From Brevundimonas sp. LM2 (GTDB taxonomy: Bacteria; Pseudomonadota; Alphaproteobacteria; Caulobacterales; Caulobacteraceae), in assembly GCF_002002865.1 (NCBI RefSeq), contig NZ_CP019508.1:372001-436000 (forward strand): a DNA stretch of 64,000 bases, in the 5' to 3' direction. Both the position numbers and the translations under genes were made by a program. A model generated the notes under the pieces. The model saw nothing but the letters and a program-made list of their open reading frames with translations. It made no database searches and was not told the DNA's origin. Positions 42,353-50,364 of the stretch are shown in pieces. Position 1 is the stretch's first letter. Each line of letters begins with the position of its first letter.

Positions 42353-42683
42353 CAGATTACGACTGAGATCAACGACCCGCTCGGCTTCAGCCGGGCGGGT
42401 TTTTGTTTGTCATCCGGCGGCTCGATGCGATCGACGGCCTGTGCAGCGTGTGTATCGCACTTCCGGTTATCAACTATGATGACTGTTGATGGGGTATGTC
42501 GGCATGTGTTTTCGATGGATGACAATCTGCAAAAAGGGTCGGAGGGCAAGATAAAAGGGTGTTTTTGGCTTCGCCGGTTTCTTCTATTCTGTCCGACAGT
42601 TAGCGGCGTGCTGGAGTGCGATTGACGACTTGTCTTGAGTTGTCATCGTTCGAGCCTTCGTTGCATGCTTTGGAGGACTGCAA
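42353..42683. other. Relatively AT-rich intergenic region before the relaxase, candidate oriT
   Basis: 331 bases without a gene. Apart from the terminator it has an AT-rich part with an inverted repeat ATCAAC...GTTGAT (42469-42490) and a second imperfect one, TGACGAC...GTTGTCA (about 42622-42644). Its place directly upstream of a relaxase gene makes it the best candidate for the transfer origin. No nick-site consensus was recognised. Confidence 0.35.
42374..42407 (+). terminator. Rho-independent terminator after the DUF2493 gene
   Basis: Stem ACCCGCTCGGC/GCCGGGCGGGT with a TTCA loop and two G-T or mismatch positions, followed by TTTTTGTTTGT. Confidence 0.8.
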
Positions 42684-43919
42684 ATGCTGATCCGGGATGA
42701 GATAGACGGCAGGGTTTCTACCGGCTCCGGCCGGGCCGCCGACGCCGTGCGTCTCGGCCTTCCGCTGTCCCTCAAGACCGAGCGGATGAACGTCAAGAAC
42801 GGCATGCTCAAGCGTCTGGCGAGTTCCAAGGCTTTCGCTTTGGGCAATCGTTCAGGGGTGCTCAAGGCGGCGCAGAACCGGTCAGGCCGCGCTTTCAGAC
42901 TGGACGTTCGCCAGAAGGTGATCGTCAAGGCGCTGGTCTCTCGACACATGGGCAAGGGCGCCGACCGGGCCGCCGCACTGGCCAAACATGTGTCTTATCT
43001 CGGACGGCCCGGCGCCGGCCTGGAGGGTGAGCGACCGAAGTTTTTCGATCGCAGCGTCGATGGCGTTCAGCCCGGCATCGAGACCGAAGGCTGGAGCCAG
43101 GACAGGCATCATTTTCGCTTCATCATCTCACCCGAACACGGCGAGCGGCTCGACATGAAATCCTATGTCCGCGAGGTCATGGGACGCGTCTCCGCAGACC
43201 TCGGAGAGCCCAATCTGAAGTGGGTGGCGACCTGCCATTTCGACACCGATCAACCCCATGCCCATGTGCTCGTTCGGGGCCGCCGCGAAGATGGCCGGGA
43301 TCTCGTCATTCCGCGCGATTACATTGGCTATGGATTCCGCGCGCGGGCTCAGGAAGTGGCGCAGGTGCGCCTTGGCGATCTGTCACGGGTCGATGCAGAA
43401 CGACGCATCTGGAAGGAGACGGAGGCGGACCGCTTCACCGGTTTCGACCGGCGGCTGATCGCCGAGACGGACAAGCACGGGATGGTCGATGACGGGGTCG
43501 GATCGACCGACGCCTGGGCGGCGCTGACACGGGGGCGGCTGAGACATCTGGAACAGCTTGGGCTCGCGACGCGGTCCGGGCGGCGGTATCGGCTCGACGG
43601 CGAGATGGAGAAGAAGCTGCGCACACTGCAGGTGCGGCGCGACATCATCCGCACCCTCAATCAGCGTCGGCTAGAGGGCGCGAGGGATGTACGGGTTCTG
43701 GGCCGGGAGCCTGTGCGGGGCGTGGTCGTGAAGACGGGATTTCATGATGAAGCAGGGGCTTCGCCCTGGGCGGTAGTGCGCGACGGGTCGGGCATCGAGC
43801 ATTACGCACGGCTCCGGCCAGGCAAGCCCACTGAGGTCGGAAAAACAGTATCACTCGAGCCCGTCGGCAACGGACTGGCGCAGATCGCAAAGGGGCGAGG
43901 CGAAGATCTTAGCCGCTGA
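42684..43919 (+). CDS. Relaxase (RlxS/VirD2-like), short form
   Basis: 411 residues. Relaxase metal site HFDTDQPHAHVLVRG (HxDx4HxH) near residue 190, and HHFRFIISPEHGERLDM upstream of it. The N-terminal basic part leads to a candidate catalytic Tyr in KHVSYLGRPGAG. Related relaxases on such elements are usually about 600 residues or longer with a C-terminal DUF3363-type region; here the protein ends soon after RGVVVKTGFHDEAGASPWAVVRDGSGIEHYAR. It may be truncated or a naturally short form. Confidence 0.83.
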   Translation: MLIRDEIDGRVSTGSGRAADAVRLGLPLSLKTERMNVKNGMLKRLASSKAFALGNRSGVLKAAQNRSGRAFRLDVRQKVIVKALVSRHMGKGADRAAALAKHVSYLGRPGAGLEGERPKFFDRSVDGVQPGIETEGWSQDRHHFRFIISPEHGERLDMKSYVREVMGRVSADLGEPNLKWVATCHFDTDQPHAHVLVRGRREDGRDLVIPRDYIGYGFRARAQEVAQVRLGDLSRVDAERRIWKETEADRFTGFDRRLIAETDKHGMVDDGVGSTDAWAALTRGRLRHLEQLGLATRSGRRYRLDGEMEKKLRTLQVRRDIIRTLNQRRLEGARDVRVLGREPVRGVVVKTGFHDEAGASPWAVVRDGSGIEHYARLRPGKPTEVGKTVSLEPVGNGLAQIAKGRGEDLSR

Positions 43920-43975
43920 GGCCTGGCGCCTCGGGAGTTCAGAGCGTCGGGAGGCCCCACCCCTTCACTGACCGT

Positions 43976-46105
43976 TTAGGTCAAAAGGACAGGGCTACCC
44001 CAAGACAAAAGATTGCTGATCTGCTCGGCAGCACGTTCGCTCCGAAGGCGACTGATCGCTTCCTGCGTCGCATCAACCGTTTCGAAGTCCCGGATCAATC
44101 GCTCGGGCTGCTGCATCCGCGCCATCGTTGAGGCCAAGGCTTCGGCGACGGAGGATCCCGCGAGATCGAGAGACAGTGAACAGCCGAAGGCAAGCGCGGC
44201 ATAGTAGTCGATCGGCCAGAGATGCCCGATGACGCTCTGATCCGCGGTGGTAAGCTCGTGTCCAAAGCCGATGCGAGCTAGTCCGCCCCGGTTCTGGGTC
44301 GCCGTTGCGCTGCAGATATTCAGCACCAGAAGACGCCGGCCGGTTTCAGGACGCGCGTAAGCCGCGATCTCGGCTGATGTCAGCACAGTTCCGTCAGCCA
44401 GCACCAGTCCGCTTTCACTTTGCCGGAAGGGTGACTGTTCGCCGTGTCCGATGACCCACACGAGGTCGGCATCTGCATCTTCATAGAATGCTTGGAACGC
44501 ACGCTGGTCCAAAGGCGCTTCGACAACCTTGACCTCCCAGCCGGCGTGCAGACCCACAGCCCGGATGAAACTAACCTCGGCCTCCGTTGTCTGGGTTTCG
44601 CCCGGCCAGATACTGACGCATCGGGTGGTCCTGTCCTGAAGCGGAGCGGCAAGGCTCGCTTCCATGGGTGCCAGCCAGCCGAGAATGTTCGAAAGCGTCG
44701 CCTGTACCGGGTCACGATGAGCGGGCATGACGACCACCGATCGCGGGCGCCATCGTTCAGGCAGATGAGGCGCCAGCTCGTCGAAGCGATAGTGGCGCGC
44801 GATCGCTGCCGTGAGCTCCGGCGCTTTGTCATGAGCCGGCGCGCCGAGCATACGCTCGTCCAGAAGCAGCGCGCGGTCACCCGCCGGGCCGCGGAAATAT
44901 TCATTCAGGGCAGTCGATAGGCCCGCTAGGAGGCCTTCCAGGCTCTCGCCGCCTTCATCCCCTTCAATCAGATGCCGGCCGCCAGGCCAGAGATAAGCAA
45001 CGCCGTTCTTGTGTGCTGAGCCGATGTAAAGGACATCGGCACTGGCCTGCTCCATCCCGTCGACCCCGTACCAGGCCCACAACAAATCCATGATGTCCGC
45101 GACCGTCCCGATCTCGGTAAGGCTGAAAATCAACGGGTGGATAATGGCGACGCGAGCTTCCAGGGCAAGTATTGCGGCAGGGCCGGTCTCGAGCGCTCTA
45201 TACTCGTCCGCAAGTTTCCGAACTTCACCGAGTATCTGGACCCGAGCGGCGGTCCAATCCTCGTAGTCATCGATGGTGACCGCCAAAAGTTGGACGACCT
45301 CGTGTTCGACGAGGACATGGCGCAGGTCGCGGAGTGCTTCCTTGGCCCACTCCTGATGCGTTTGACGCGTCCATTGAGCGGCAGCCGTCGTGAACAACAC
45401 GGCCATCGTGGCCTTGGAGCGGTCGTCTATGCCGGGACGGCCATAGATTTCCGCCATGCTGCTGACCAAGGGCTCTGCGCATTTGTGCCCGCGATTGGTC
45501 GCCCAGTTGGCGATAGTGACGATCGCAGGAACGCCTCGCACGACATCTCCGGCCACGATCTCGTCCAAAACGTGAGCGATGCAGTAATCGGCGATCTGGT
45601 CGCACCAGTCGTCCATGCCGCCGAATTTTCTGGCGATCATGAGGGCGGCAGTGATCCAGTCGGTCAGGTTACGAAGACAGGCGGCATTCATTGGCGTGGC
45701 GACGCCGTCATACGGCGGCAGGCGATAGTCGCCTTGGTTGGCCCGCAGGTTGACGTTGTGGGTTCGGCTGGCGGACCAGTGGAGCCAGTTGTAGCAATCG
45801 CCATGCGCTCCCATCGCGACCGTCGTCATGATGGCGGGGATCGAAATTATGAACCGCATGGCGTCCAACCAGACAGCGCCCTCGTCGTCGCCGATGCGTC
45901 GGGTCTCGGCGGTCAGATCGCCGCGGATGGTTTCGGCCAGGTCGAAGAACGGTTGTCGATCGGCTCCCTGAGCTTGTTCGATAGCGTCCCGGAAAAAGCC
46001 AGCTACCGCCATCGGTGCCACGCCTTTCCACTCGAACTCGGCATCCCAGTTGGCGAGACCCGGATAAGCCGCTGAGGTCGTCGGAAAGCTATCGCGCAAG
46101 GTCAT
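43976..46105 (-). CDS. CHAT-domain (caspase-like) protease
   Basis: 709 residues. The C-terminal third is a CHAT peptidase: VWVIGHGEQSPF (catalytic His554) and LLVLNICSATATQNRGGLARIG (catalytic Cys598), followed by HELTTADQSVIGHLWPIDYYAALAFG, a typical CHAT closing block. The first 450 residues are helical with no recognised domain. CHAT proteases act in bacterial defence and programmed death, usually with a sensor partner. It is followed in the same strand by an MNT-HEPN gene upstream, which may or may not be a partner. Confidence 0.82.
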   Translation of the reverse strand: MTLRDSFPTTSAAYPGLANWDAEFEWKGVAPMAVAGFFRDAIEQAQGADRQPFFDLAETIRGDLTAETRRIGDDEGAVWLDAMRFIISIPAIMTTVAMGAHGDCYNWLHWSASRTHNVNLRANQGDYRLPPYDGVATPMNAACLRNLTDWITAALMIARKFGGMDDWCDQIADYCIAHVLDEIVAGDVVRGVPAIVTIANWATNRGHKCAEPLVSSMAEIYGRPGIDDRSKATMAVLFTTAAAQWTRQTHQEWAKEALRDLRHVLVEHEVVQLLAVTIDDYEDWTAARVQILGEVRKLADEYRALETGPAAILALEARVAIIHPLIFSLTEIGTVADIMDLLWAWYGVDGMEQASADVLYIGSAHKNGVAYLWPGGRHLIEGDEGGESLEGLLAGLSTALNEYFRGPAGDRALLLDERMLGAPAHDKAPELTAAIARHYRFDELAPHLPERWRPRSVVVMPAHRDPVQATLSNILGWLAPMEASLAAPLQDRTTRCVSIWPGETQTTEAEVSFIRAVGLHAGWEVKVVEAPLDQRAFQAFYEDADADLVWVIGHGEQSPFRQSESGLVLADGTVLTSAEIAAYARPETGRRLLVLNICSATATQNRGGLARIGFGHELTTADQSVIGHLWPIDYYAALAFGCSLSLDLAGSSVAEALASTMARMQQPERLIRDFETVDATQEAISRLRSERAAEQISNLLSWGSPVLLT

Positions 46106-46301
46106 TGGTTTCCCTCGGTTCGTTGGGCGTCACCACCCGCTCGCTGACGGCGTGATGGGTTCACTCTCACCGGTTGCGACGGACCAGAACATAGGCAGCC
46201 CCGTGTCTTTTTGATCAGCGCGTTGCATGCGCCGCATCGGAGGCGAGGCATTTATGGTTGACCGGATTGCGGTGAATGCCCGCACCCGTTGGGCTGTTTG
46301 G

Positions 46302-47222
46302 TCAGACGGATTGACCGGCCTGATCACGCAGGTCGGCTAGCCGTTTCTGGCACGCCGCATCGATCAGGCCTCGCAGAATCCCGATCCGTTCAACAAGATA
46401 TGCCAGCTCTTCGTCGGTGATCTTGAAATGCTTCGAATATCGCCCCTTCACATAGGCGGCGCGAAGGAGTTCGAAGCTGCGCCGCTGAAGCTTAGTTTCG
46501 TGGGGCCAGGCGTCCGCCAAGCCAGCCACAAGCGGCTCCGTTAGCCGACGCAGGTTCGTCAGTTTGTGGGATTTCGGGGAGTAGCCAGTCAGGACAAGTA
46601 GTAGTCCGGCGTAAAGAGTCTCGGTCGCCTGGTGCAGGAGAAAGGCAGTCTTACGGGTGAATCCCCGGCCGCGAGTGAAAGCTGCTGTCTCAATGAACTC
46701 GTCGGCGCTTTCGGTCGCTTCCGCGTAGGTGTCTTCCGCCTCCTGCAGAGCCGTTTCAGGCGAGAGCGGGGTAGGCTCGATGAAGCTGACAGACGGCGTG
46801 TTCAGCAGGGTCACGCCGTCCCGTACGATGTCGATGAAGAACGACCGGCCGTGTTCCAGCTTGTAGTTCACATCATCCAGACTGTGGACGATGACGCTGA
46901 CTGGCGTTCGCAGCATTTGCCCCGAGGTGACGTCGGCCAGCAGCCGCTTTTCGGCCTTCTCCCAGAATTCGAAGTCCGTCAGGTCCTCGTGATCGACGAC
47001 GACCAGCAAATCGAAATCCGAGAAGTATCTGCCGACGGGGTCATGAACCCAGTCGCCGCGCGCGTAGCTGCCGAACAGGATGATCTTGAGGATGCGTCCG
47101 TCGCGCAGGCGCGGCGCCTTGCGCGTCGACGTCGCGACAGCGAACTCTTCCCGCAGGATGGCCACGGCGTGGTCCAGCTCCCGGCGTTTCGCAGGCGTCA
47201 ATGACCTCAGAGGTTTCTTCAT
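46302..47222 (-). CDS. Nucleotidyltransferase-HEPN fusion protein
   Basis: 306 residues. N-terminal MNT-type nucleotidyltransferase: KIILFGSYARGDW and DFDLLVVV (GSxxRG...DxD), then a C-terminal HEPN domain from about residue 170: FTRKTAFLLHQATETLYAGLLLVLTGYSPKSHKLTNLRRL. Separate MNT and HEPN proteins form toxin-antitoxin pairs in which the MNT AMPylates the HEPN RNase; this fusion unites both. Same strand as the CHAT gene with 196 bases between, so it probably has its own promoter. Confidence 0.85.
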   Translation of the reverse strand: MKKPLRSLTPAKRRELDHAVAILREEFAVATSTRKAPRLRDGRILKIILFGSYARGDWVHDPVGRYFSDFDLLVVVDHEDLTDFEFWEKAEKRLLADVTSGQMLRTPVSVIVHSLDDVNYKLEHGRSFFIDIVRDGVTLLNTPSVSFIEPTPLSPETALQEAEDTYAEATESADEFIETAAFTRGRGFTRKTAFLLHQATETLYAGLLLVLTGYSPKSHKLTNLRRLTEPLVAGLADAWPHETKLQRRSFELLRAAYVKGRYSKHFKITDEELAYLVERIGILRGLIDAACQKRLADLRDQAGQSV

Positions 47223-47505
47223 CAGTCAGAGTCTCTCTGATTGGCGGGCAGTCGGCAAGGAAAAGCACGGCTTGCGTGTTGTCTTGGACGTTTTCGCGGG
47301 ACGGGGAATCTGCCAGAGTGAAGCTCAGCGGGTAGACGTGAATAGAGGTCGGTCTTCGGTCCGGGGAACGCGTGCTTCGGCAGGCGTTAGGATGCGGCCG
47401 CCCTTCAATCAGCGCGCCTCTTTGTCGGAGGATTCCAATGCCCGCGCCCCATTCCCCGCTTGCGGGAGCTGCGACGAGGTTGCGAGCAAAGCCGGGCGCC
47501 CGCCG

Positions 47506-48363
47506 GTGAACCCCAACAGGAAACTGCGCCGGCGGCGACGGGCCCTCGGAGCCCGCGATGGGGTATCCGCGCCCGCGACGCCCGTGGATGAGGCGCTGGA
47601 AGAGCTCATCCACGTCAGCGGGTTTTCGAACGATGTCTCCATGGCCTTGACTGGGTCGGCGACGGACCGCGCCCGCGAATTGGCGTCTATGGTGCATGCC
47701 AAAGCCTGCGCCCACGGTCGGTCGATCGGGTTCGTCTGCCGCTCCAACATGTTCGATCATTCCGCCATTCTGGGATTGGCGCGCATGATCATCGAATGCC
47801 TCTCGACGTACGCCTACCTGGTCGAACAGGTGACCGAGGAGGACTGGGCCTTCCGGTACGCCGTGCTGCGACTTCACGACACGGTCTCCAGGATCAAGCT
47901 GCTTCGCGCCTGGCCCGCATGCGCAGGCACCGCCGACCTGAAGGCGGGTCGTGAAGACCTGATTATGGAAATTCGGTCACATCCGGCTTTCGCGGGCTTC
48001 GATGGTGAACAACAGAAGCGCCTCGTGTCCGGCGAAACGATCTTCATCGGCGGCATGCGCAAGTCTGCAACCCTTGCGGGCTGGAATCCTGATGTTTTCA
48101 CTGCGCTCTACGGGTACTTCTCAGCCCACCTCCACGCGGCCCCGATGAGCTTCTTCCGCATGGACGATCATCGGGTGGACTACTTCTATCCCAATGACGC
48201 GCAAAAGCAGATCGCCTCCGTCGGTATCGCGACCGCCGCCGCTGCACTGAGGCGTCTGTCGCTCCTTCATCTGGGCGATCTCGATTACAGCGGTCACCCT
48301 ACGCTGTCGGCTGTCACGGCCGGCATGCGGGAGGCGGATGCAGGGTGTGAAGTTTTCGGGTGA
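47506..48363 (+). CDS. DUF5677-like hypothetical protein
   Basis: About 285 residues from GTG 47506; ATG 47391 and ATG 47641 are alternatives and none has a convincing ribosome site. The middle part MFDHSAILGLARMIIECLSTYAYLVEQ, then WAFRYAVLRLHDTVSRIKLLRAW, is all-helical and resembles DUF5677/HEPN-like proteins that occur near phage-defence genes. FYGYFSAHLHAAPMSFFR-like sequence (YGYFSAHLHAAPMSFF) near the end is also typical. Divergent from the MNT-HEPN gene. Family call is moderate. Confidence 0.6.
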   Translation: MNPNRKLRRRRRALGARDGVSAPATPVDEALEELIHVSGFSNDVSMALTGSATDRARELASMVHAKACAHGRSIGFVCRSNMFDHSAILGLARMIIECLSTYAYLVEQVTEEDWAFRYAVLRLHDTVSRIKLLRAWPACAGTADLKAGREDLIMEIRSHPAFAGFDGEQQKRLVSGETIFIGGMRKSATLAGWNPDVFTALYGYFSAHLHAAPMSFFRMDDHRVDYFYPNDAQKQIASVGIATAAAALRRLSLLHLGDLDYSGHPTLSAVTAGMREADAGCEVFG

Positions 48364-48778
48364 TCCGGAAACCTGCCGGACGTCCGGTTTCAAATCTCGT
48401 GTCGTTGCGATAGGTTTGGAGGCGGGCGCCGGTCTATTAGGCGCATGTCCAATGGCCGCAGGGGCTGGCGCGAGCCAGTAGCGGCCGGACTCTCTCTCAA
48501 ATTTCCGGGCCTTATGTCGCGAGGTTCCAACGCCCGCCCCTTTCCACCTTTCCGGGTCTTGCGGACCCAAATCAAATCAGCCACGATTCCGGGGTCGGCC
48601 TTGGCCGATAGGGGCGTGGAATCCCCTGCGACATTCTAGCTGATCATGACGACGACGGTTTCGAGCTGTCCGCCGTCCTGTCCGGACGCGTCGATAACGT
48701 CGTCCGACGACCCCTCACGGGCGCAGGTATTTCCATGTGCGACTCTCAGCGCCCCTTCATCTGGATGGAGGCGGTTGC
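48364..48778. other. Intergenic region upstream of the lasso-locus sigma factor
   Basis: 415 bases between the DUF5677-like gene and the sigma factor gene. It contains a short copy (about 48519-48550) of a sequence that also occurs at 47427-47458 (GAGGxTTCCAAxGCCCGC). It must hold the promoter of the sigma/FecR/receptor operon but no consensus was identified. No gene accepted. Confidence 0.5.
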
Positions 48779-49291
48779 GTGTCGGAAGCCAAGACCGTGG
48801 GAGACGATAACAGCGGCCGGTCCCGCCGGCACGCCCGACTGGAAGCCTTCTATCGCCGCTACTCACCTTGGCTTGTCGCGCGACTTCGTCGCCGGTTCGG
48901 CGCGGACACTGAAGATCTGGTCCAGGAAATCTGGCTACGAGTGTCAGCGATCGAGGCGGATCTGGACATCCGTCACCCCCGGGCATTCCTGTTGAAGGTC
49001 GCCTTTAACATCGGTCTCAGCGGGGATCGTCAGCATCGGCGGCGGCGGCAGATACTCGACAGCGCCGCTCCGTTGGGAACAATGGCCCTGGAGCCCACCC
49101 AGAACGCGGCGGTGCAGATTCAGGAAATCGTGCTCGCCTTGCCACAACCTCTCCGGGATGTCTTTGTGTTATCTAGATTTGGCGGTTTGACGAACAACCA
49201 GATCGCCGAGCAACTGGACATCAGTCCGAAGACCGTCGAATGGCGCATGACCAAGGCCTTGGCTCAATGCGCGGCAGAGCTTCGGCGCTAG
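48779..49291 (+). CDS. FecI-like ECF sigma factor of the lasso locus
   Basis: 170 residues from GTG 48779, which has GGAGG seven bases upstream. Sigma region 2: FYRRYSPWLVARLRRRFGADTEDLVQEIWLRVSAIE; region 4: VLALPQPLRDVFVLSRFGGLTNNQIAEQLDISPKTVEWRMTKALAQC. Typical FecI type, followed four bases later by a FecR gene and then an STN-containing TonB receptor, so it is expected to be activated by a signal received at the outer membrane and to transcribe the receptor/isopeptidase operon. Confidence 0.9.
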   Translation: MSEAKTVGDDNSGRSRRHARLEAFYRRYSPWLVARLRRRFGADTEDLVQEIWLRVSAIEADLDIRHPRAFLLKVAFNIGLSGDRQHRRRRQILDSAAPLGTMALEPTQNAAVQIQEIVLALPQPLRDVFVLSRFGGLTNNQIAEQLDISPKTVEWRMTKALAQCAAELRR

Positions 49292-49294
49292 GGA

Positions 49295-50284
49295 ATGGGG
49301 CGTATCATGGGCAACCCGAAAGCACGGGTTGAAACCGCGGACCGGGAAGCGGCCGAGTGGCACGAACGCCTCGGCGCGCGCAGCGTCACGACAGAGACGA
49401 TCCGGGAGTTTTTCGACTGGCGGAAATCTCCGGCCAACGCGGACGCGTATCGTCGGGTCGAGCTGATCTGGACGGAAAGCCGGAAGCTCGCCGGCCGGCC
49501 GGAGATTAACGAGGCGCTTAACGACGCCATGTCGCGTCGACTCCGCAAGACGTCAGAGGATCGATCGACCAGAAGACTGCTGGGCTTGGCCGCCCTCGGC
49601 GCAGCTGCGGCACTCGTGATCGGCGGATGGACGTGGTGGCAGGGGCGATCCACCTTCACGACCGGCGTGGGCGAGCAATGGGTCGTACAGTTGGCGGACG
49701 GGTCGTCGGTTCGCCTCGACACAGATTCCCGGATGAGGGTCAGGTTCAGCGACGGCCAGCGTCTCGTCGATCTTGAACGCGGACAGGCGATGTTTTCCGT
49801 GGCCCATGACGCTCAGCGACCATTTGTCGTCGCGGCGGGCGACGCGCGCGTGACGGCCATAGGGACGGTGTTCGACGTCCAGCGGCAAGGTGCCGGCGTC
49901 AGCGTCACTCTGGTGAGCGGCGCGGTGGATGTGACCCGTTTGTCCGGGCCGGAAAGGCCGTTACGACTTGCGGCGGGCCAAGAGGCGCGAGTGACCCCGG
50001 CCGGCACAGCCAGTCGCTCGGTTGATGTGCCCACGGCCACCAGTTGGACCGAGGGGCGGATCGTGTTCCGAGACACGCCGATGAACGAAGCGGTTGCCGA
50101 GGTGAACCGGTACCTCACTGCAAAGGTTGTTCTGGAGGCGAAGGATCTCGCGACAGTGCCGGTCAACGGTGTGTTCAAGACGGGGGATCGTGACGCCTTT
50201 GTCGCAGCGGCCTCGGGCGTTTTCGGCCTGGAGCCGTCGGCCGGGCCGGACGGCTCGATCCGATTGTCGGAACGCGGAAAATAA
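49295..50284 (+). CDS. FecR-family anti-sigma/signal transducer
   Basis: 329 residues. Cytoplasmic N-terminal domain with AAEWHERLGARSVTTETIREFFDWRKSPANADAYRRVELIW (FecR_N/DUF4880), one membrane helix (LLGLAALGAAAALVIGGWTWW), and a periplasmic FecR domain: GEQWVVQLADGSSVRLDTDSRMRVRF...ERGQAMFSVAHDAQRPFVV, then a C-terminal STN-like domain TWTEGRIVF-like (SWTEGRIVFRDTPMNEAVAEVNRY). Carries the signal from receptor to sigma factor. ATG 49307 is an alternative start. Confidence 0.92.
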   Translation: MGRIMGNPKARVETADREAAEWHERLGARSVTTETIREFFDWRKSPANADAYRRVELIWTESRKLAGRPEINEALNDAMSRRLRKTSEDRSTRRLLGLAALGAAAALVIGGWTWWQGRSTFTTGVGEQWVVQLADGSSVRLDTDSRMRVRFSDGQRLVDLERGQAMFSVAHDAQRPFVVAAGDARVTAIGTVFDVQRQGAGVSVTLVSGAVDVTRLSGPERPLRLAAGQEARVTPAGTASRSVDVPTATSWTEGRIVFRDTPMNEAVAEVNRYLTAKVVLEAKDLATVPVNGVFKTGDRDAFVAAASGVFGLEPSAGPDGSIRLSERGK

Positions 50285-50364
50285 ACCCGTCGAGGCTCCG
50301 GGGTCGCCCGGGGCCTCGATCACCTCCTCTTCGACGTCGCGTGACGTCGAGGGGAGCCCTGAAT

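Noticed and set aside
47438..47509. A 23-codon frame with a strong GGAGG ribosome site before the DUF5677-like gene
   Set aside because: Too short and Arg/Pro/Ala-biased; could be a leader peptide but nothing else supports it.
47427..48550. Two similar ~30-base segments (47427-47458 and 48519-48550) flanking the DUF5677-like gene
   Set aside because: Similarity is partial and GC-rich; not enough to call an att site or a transposon repeat.
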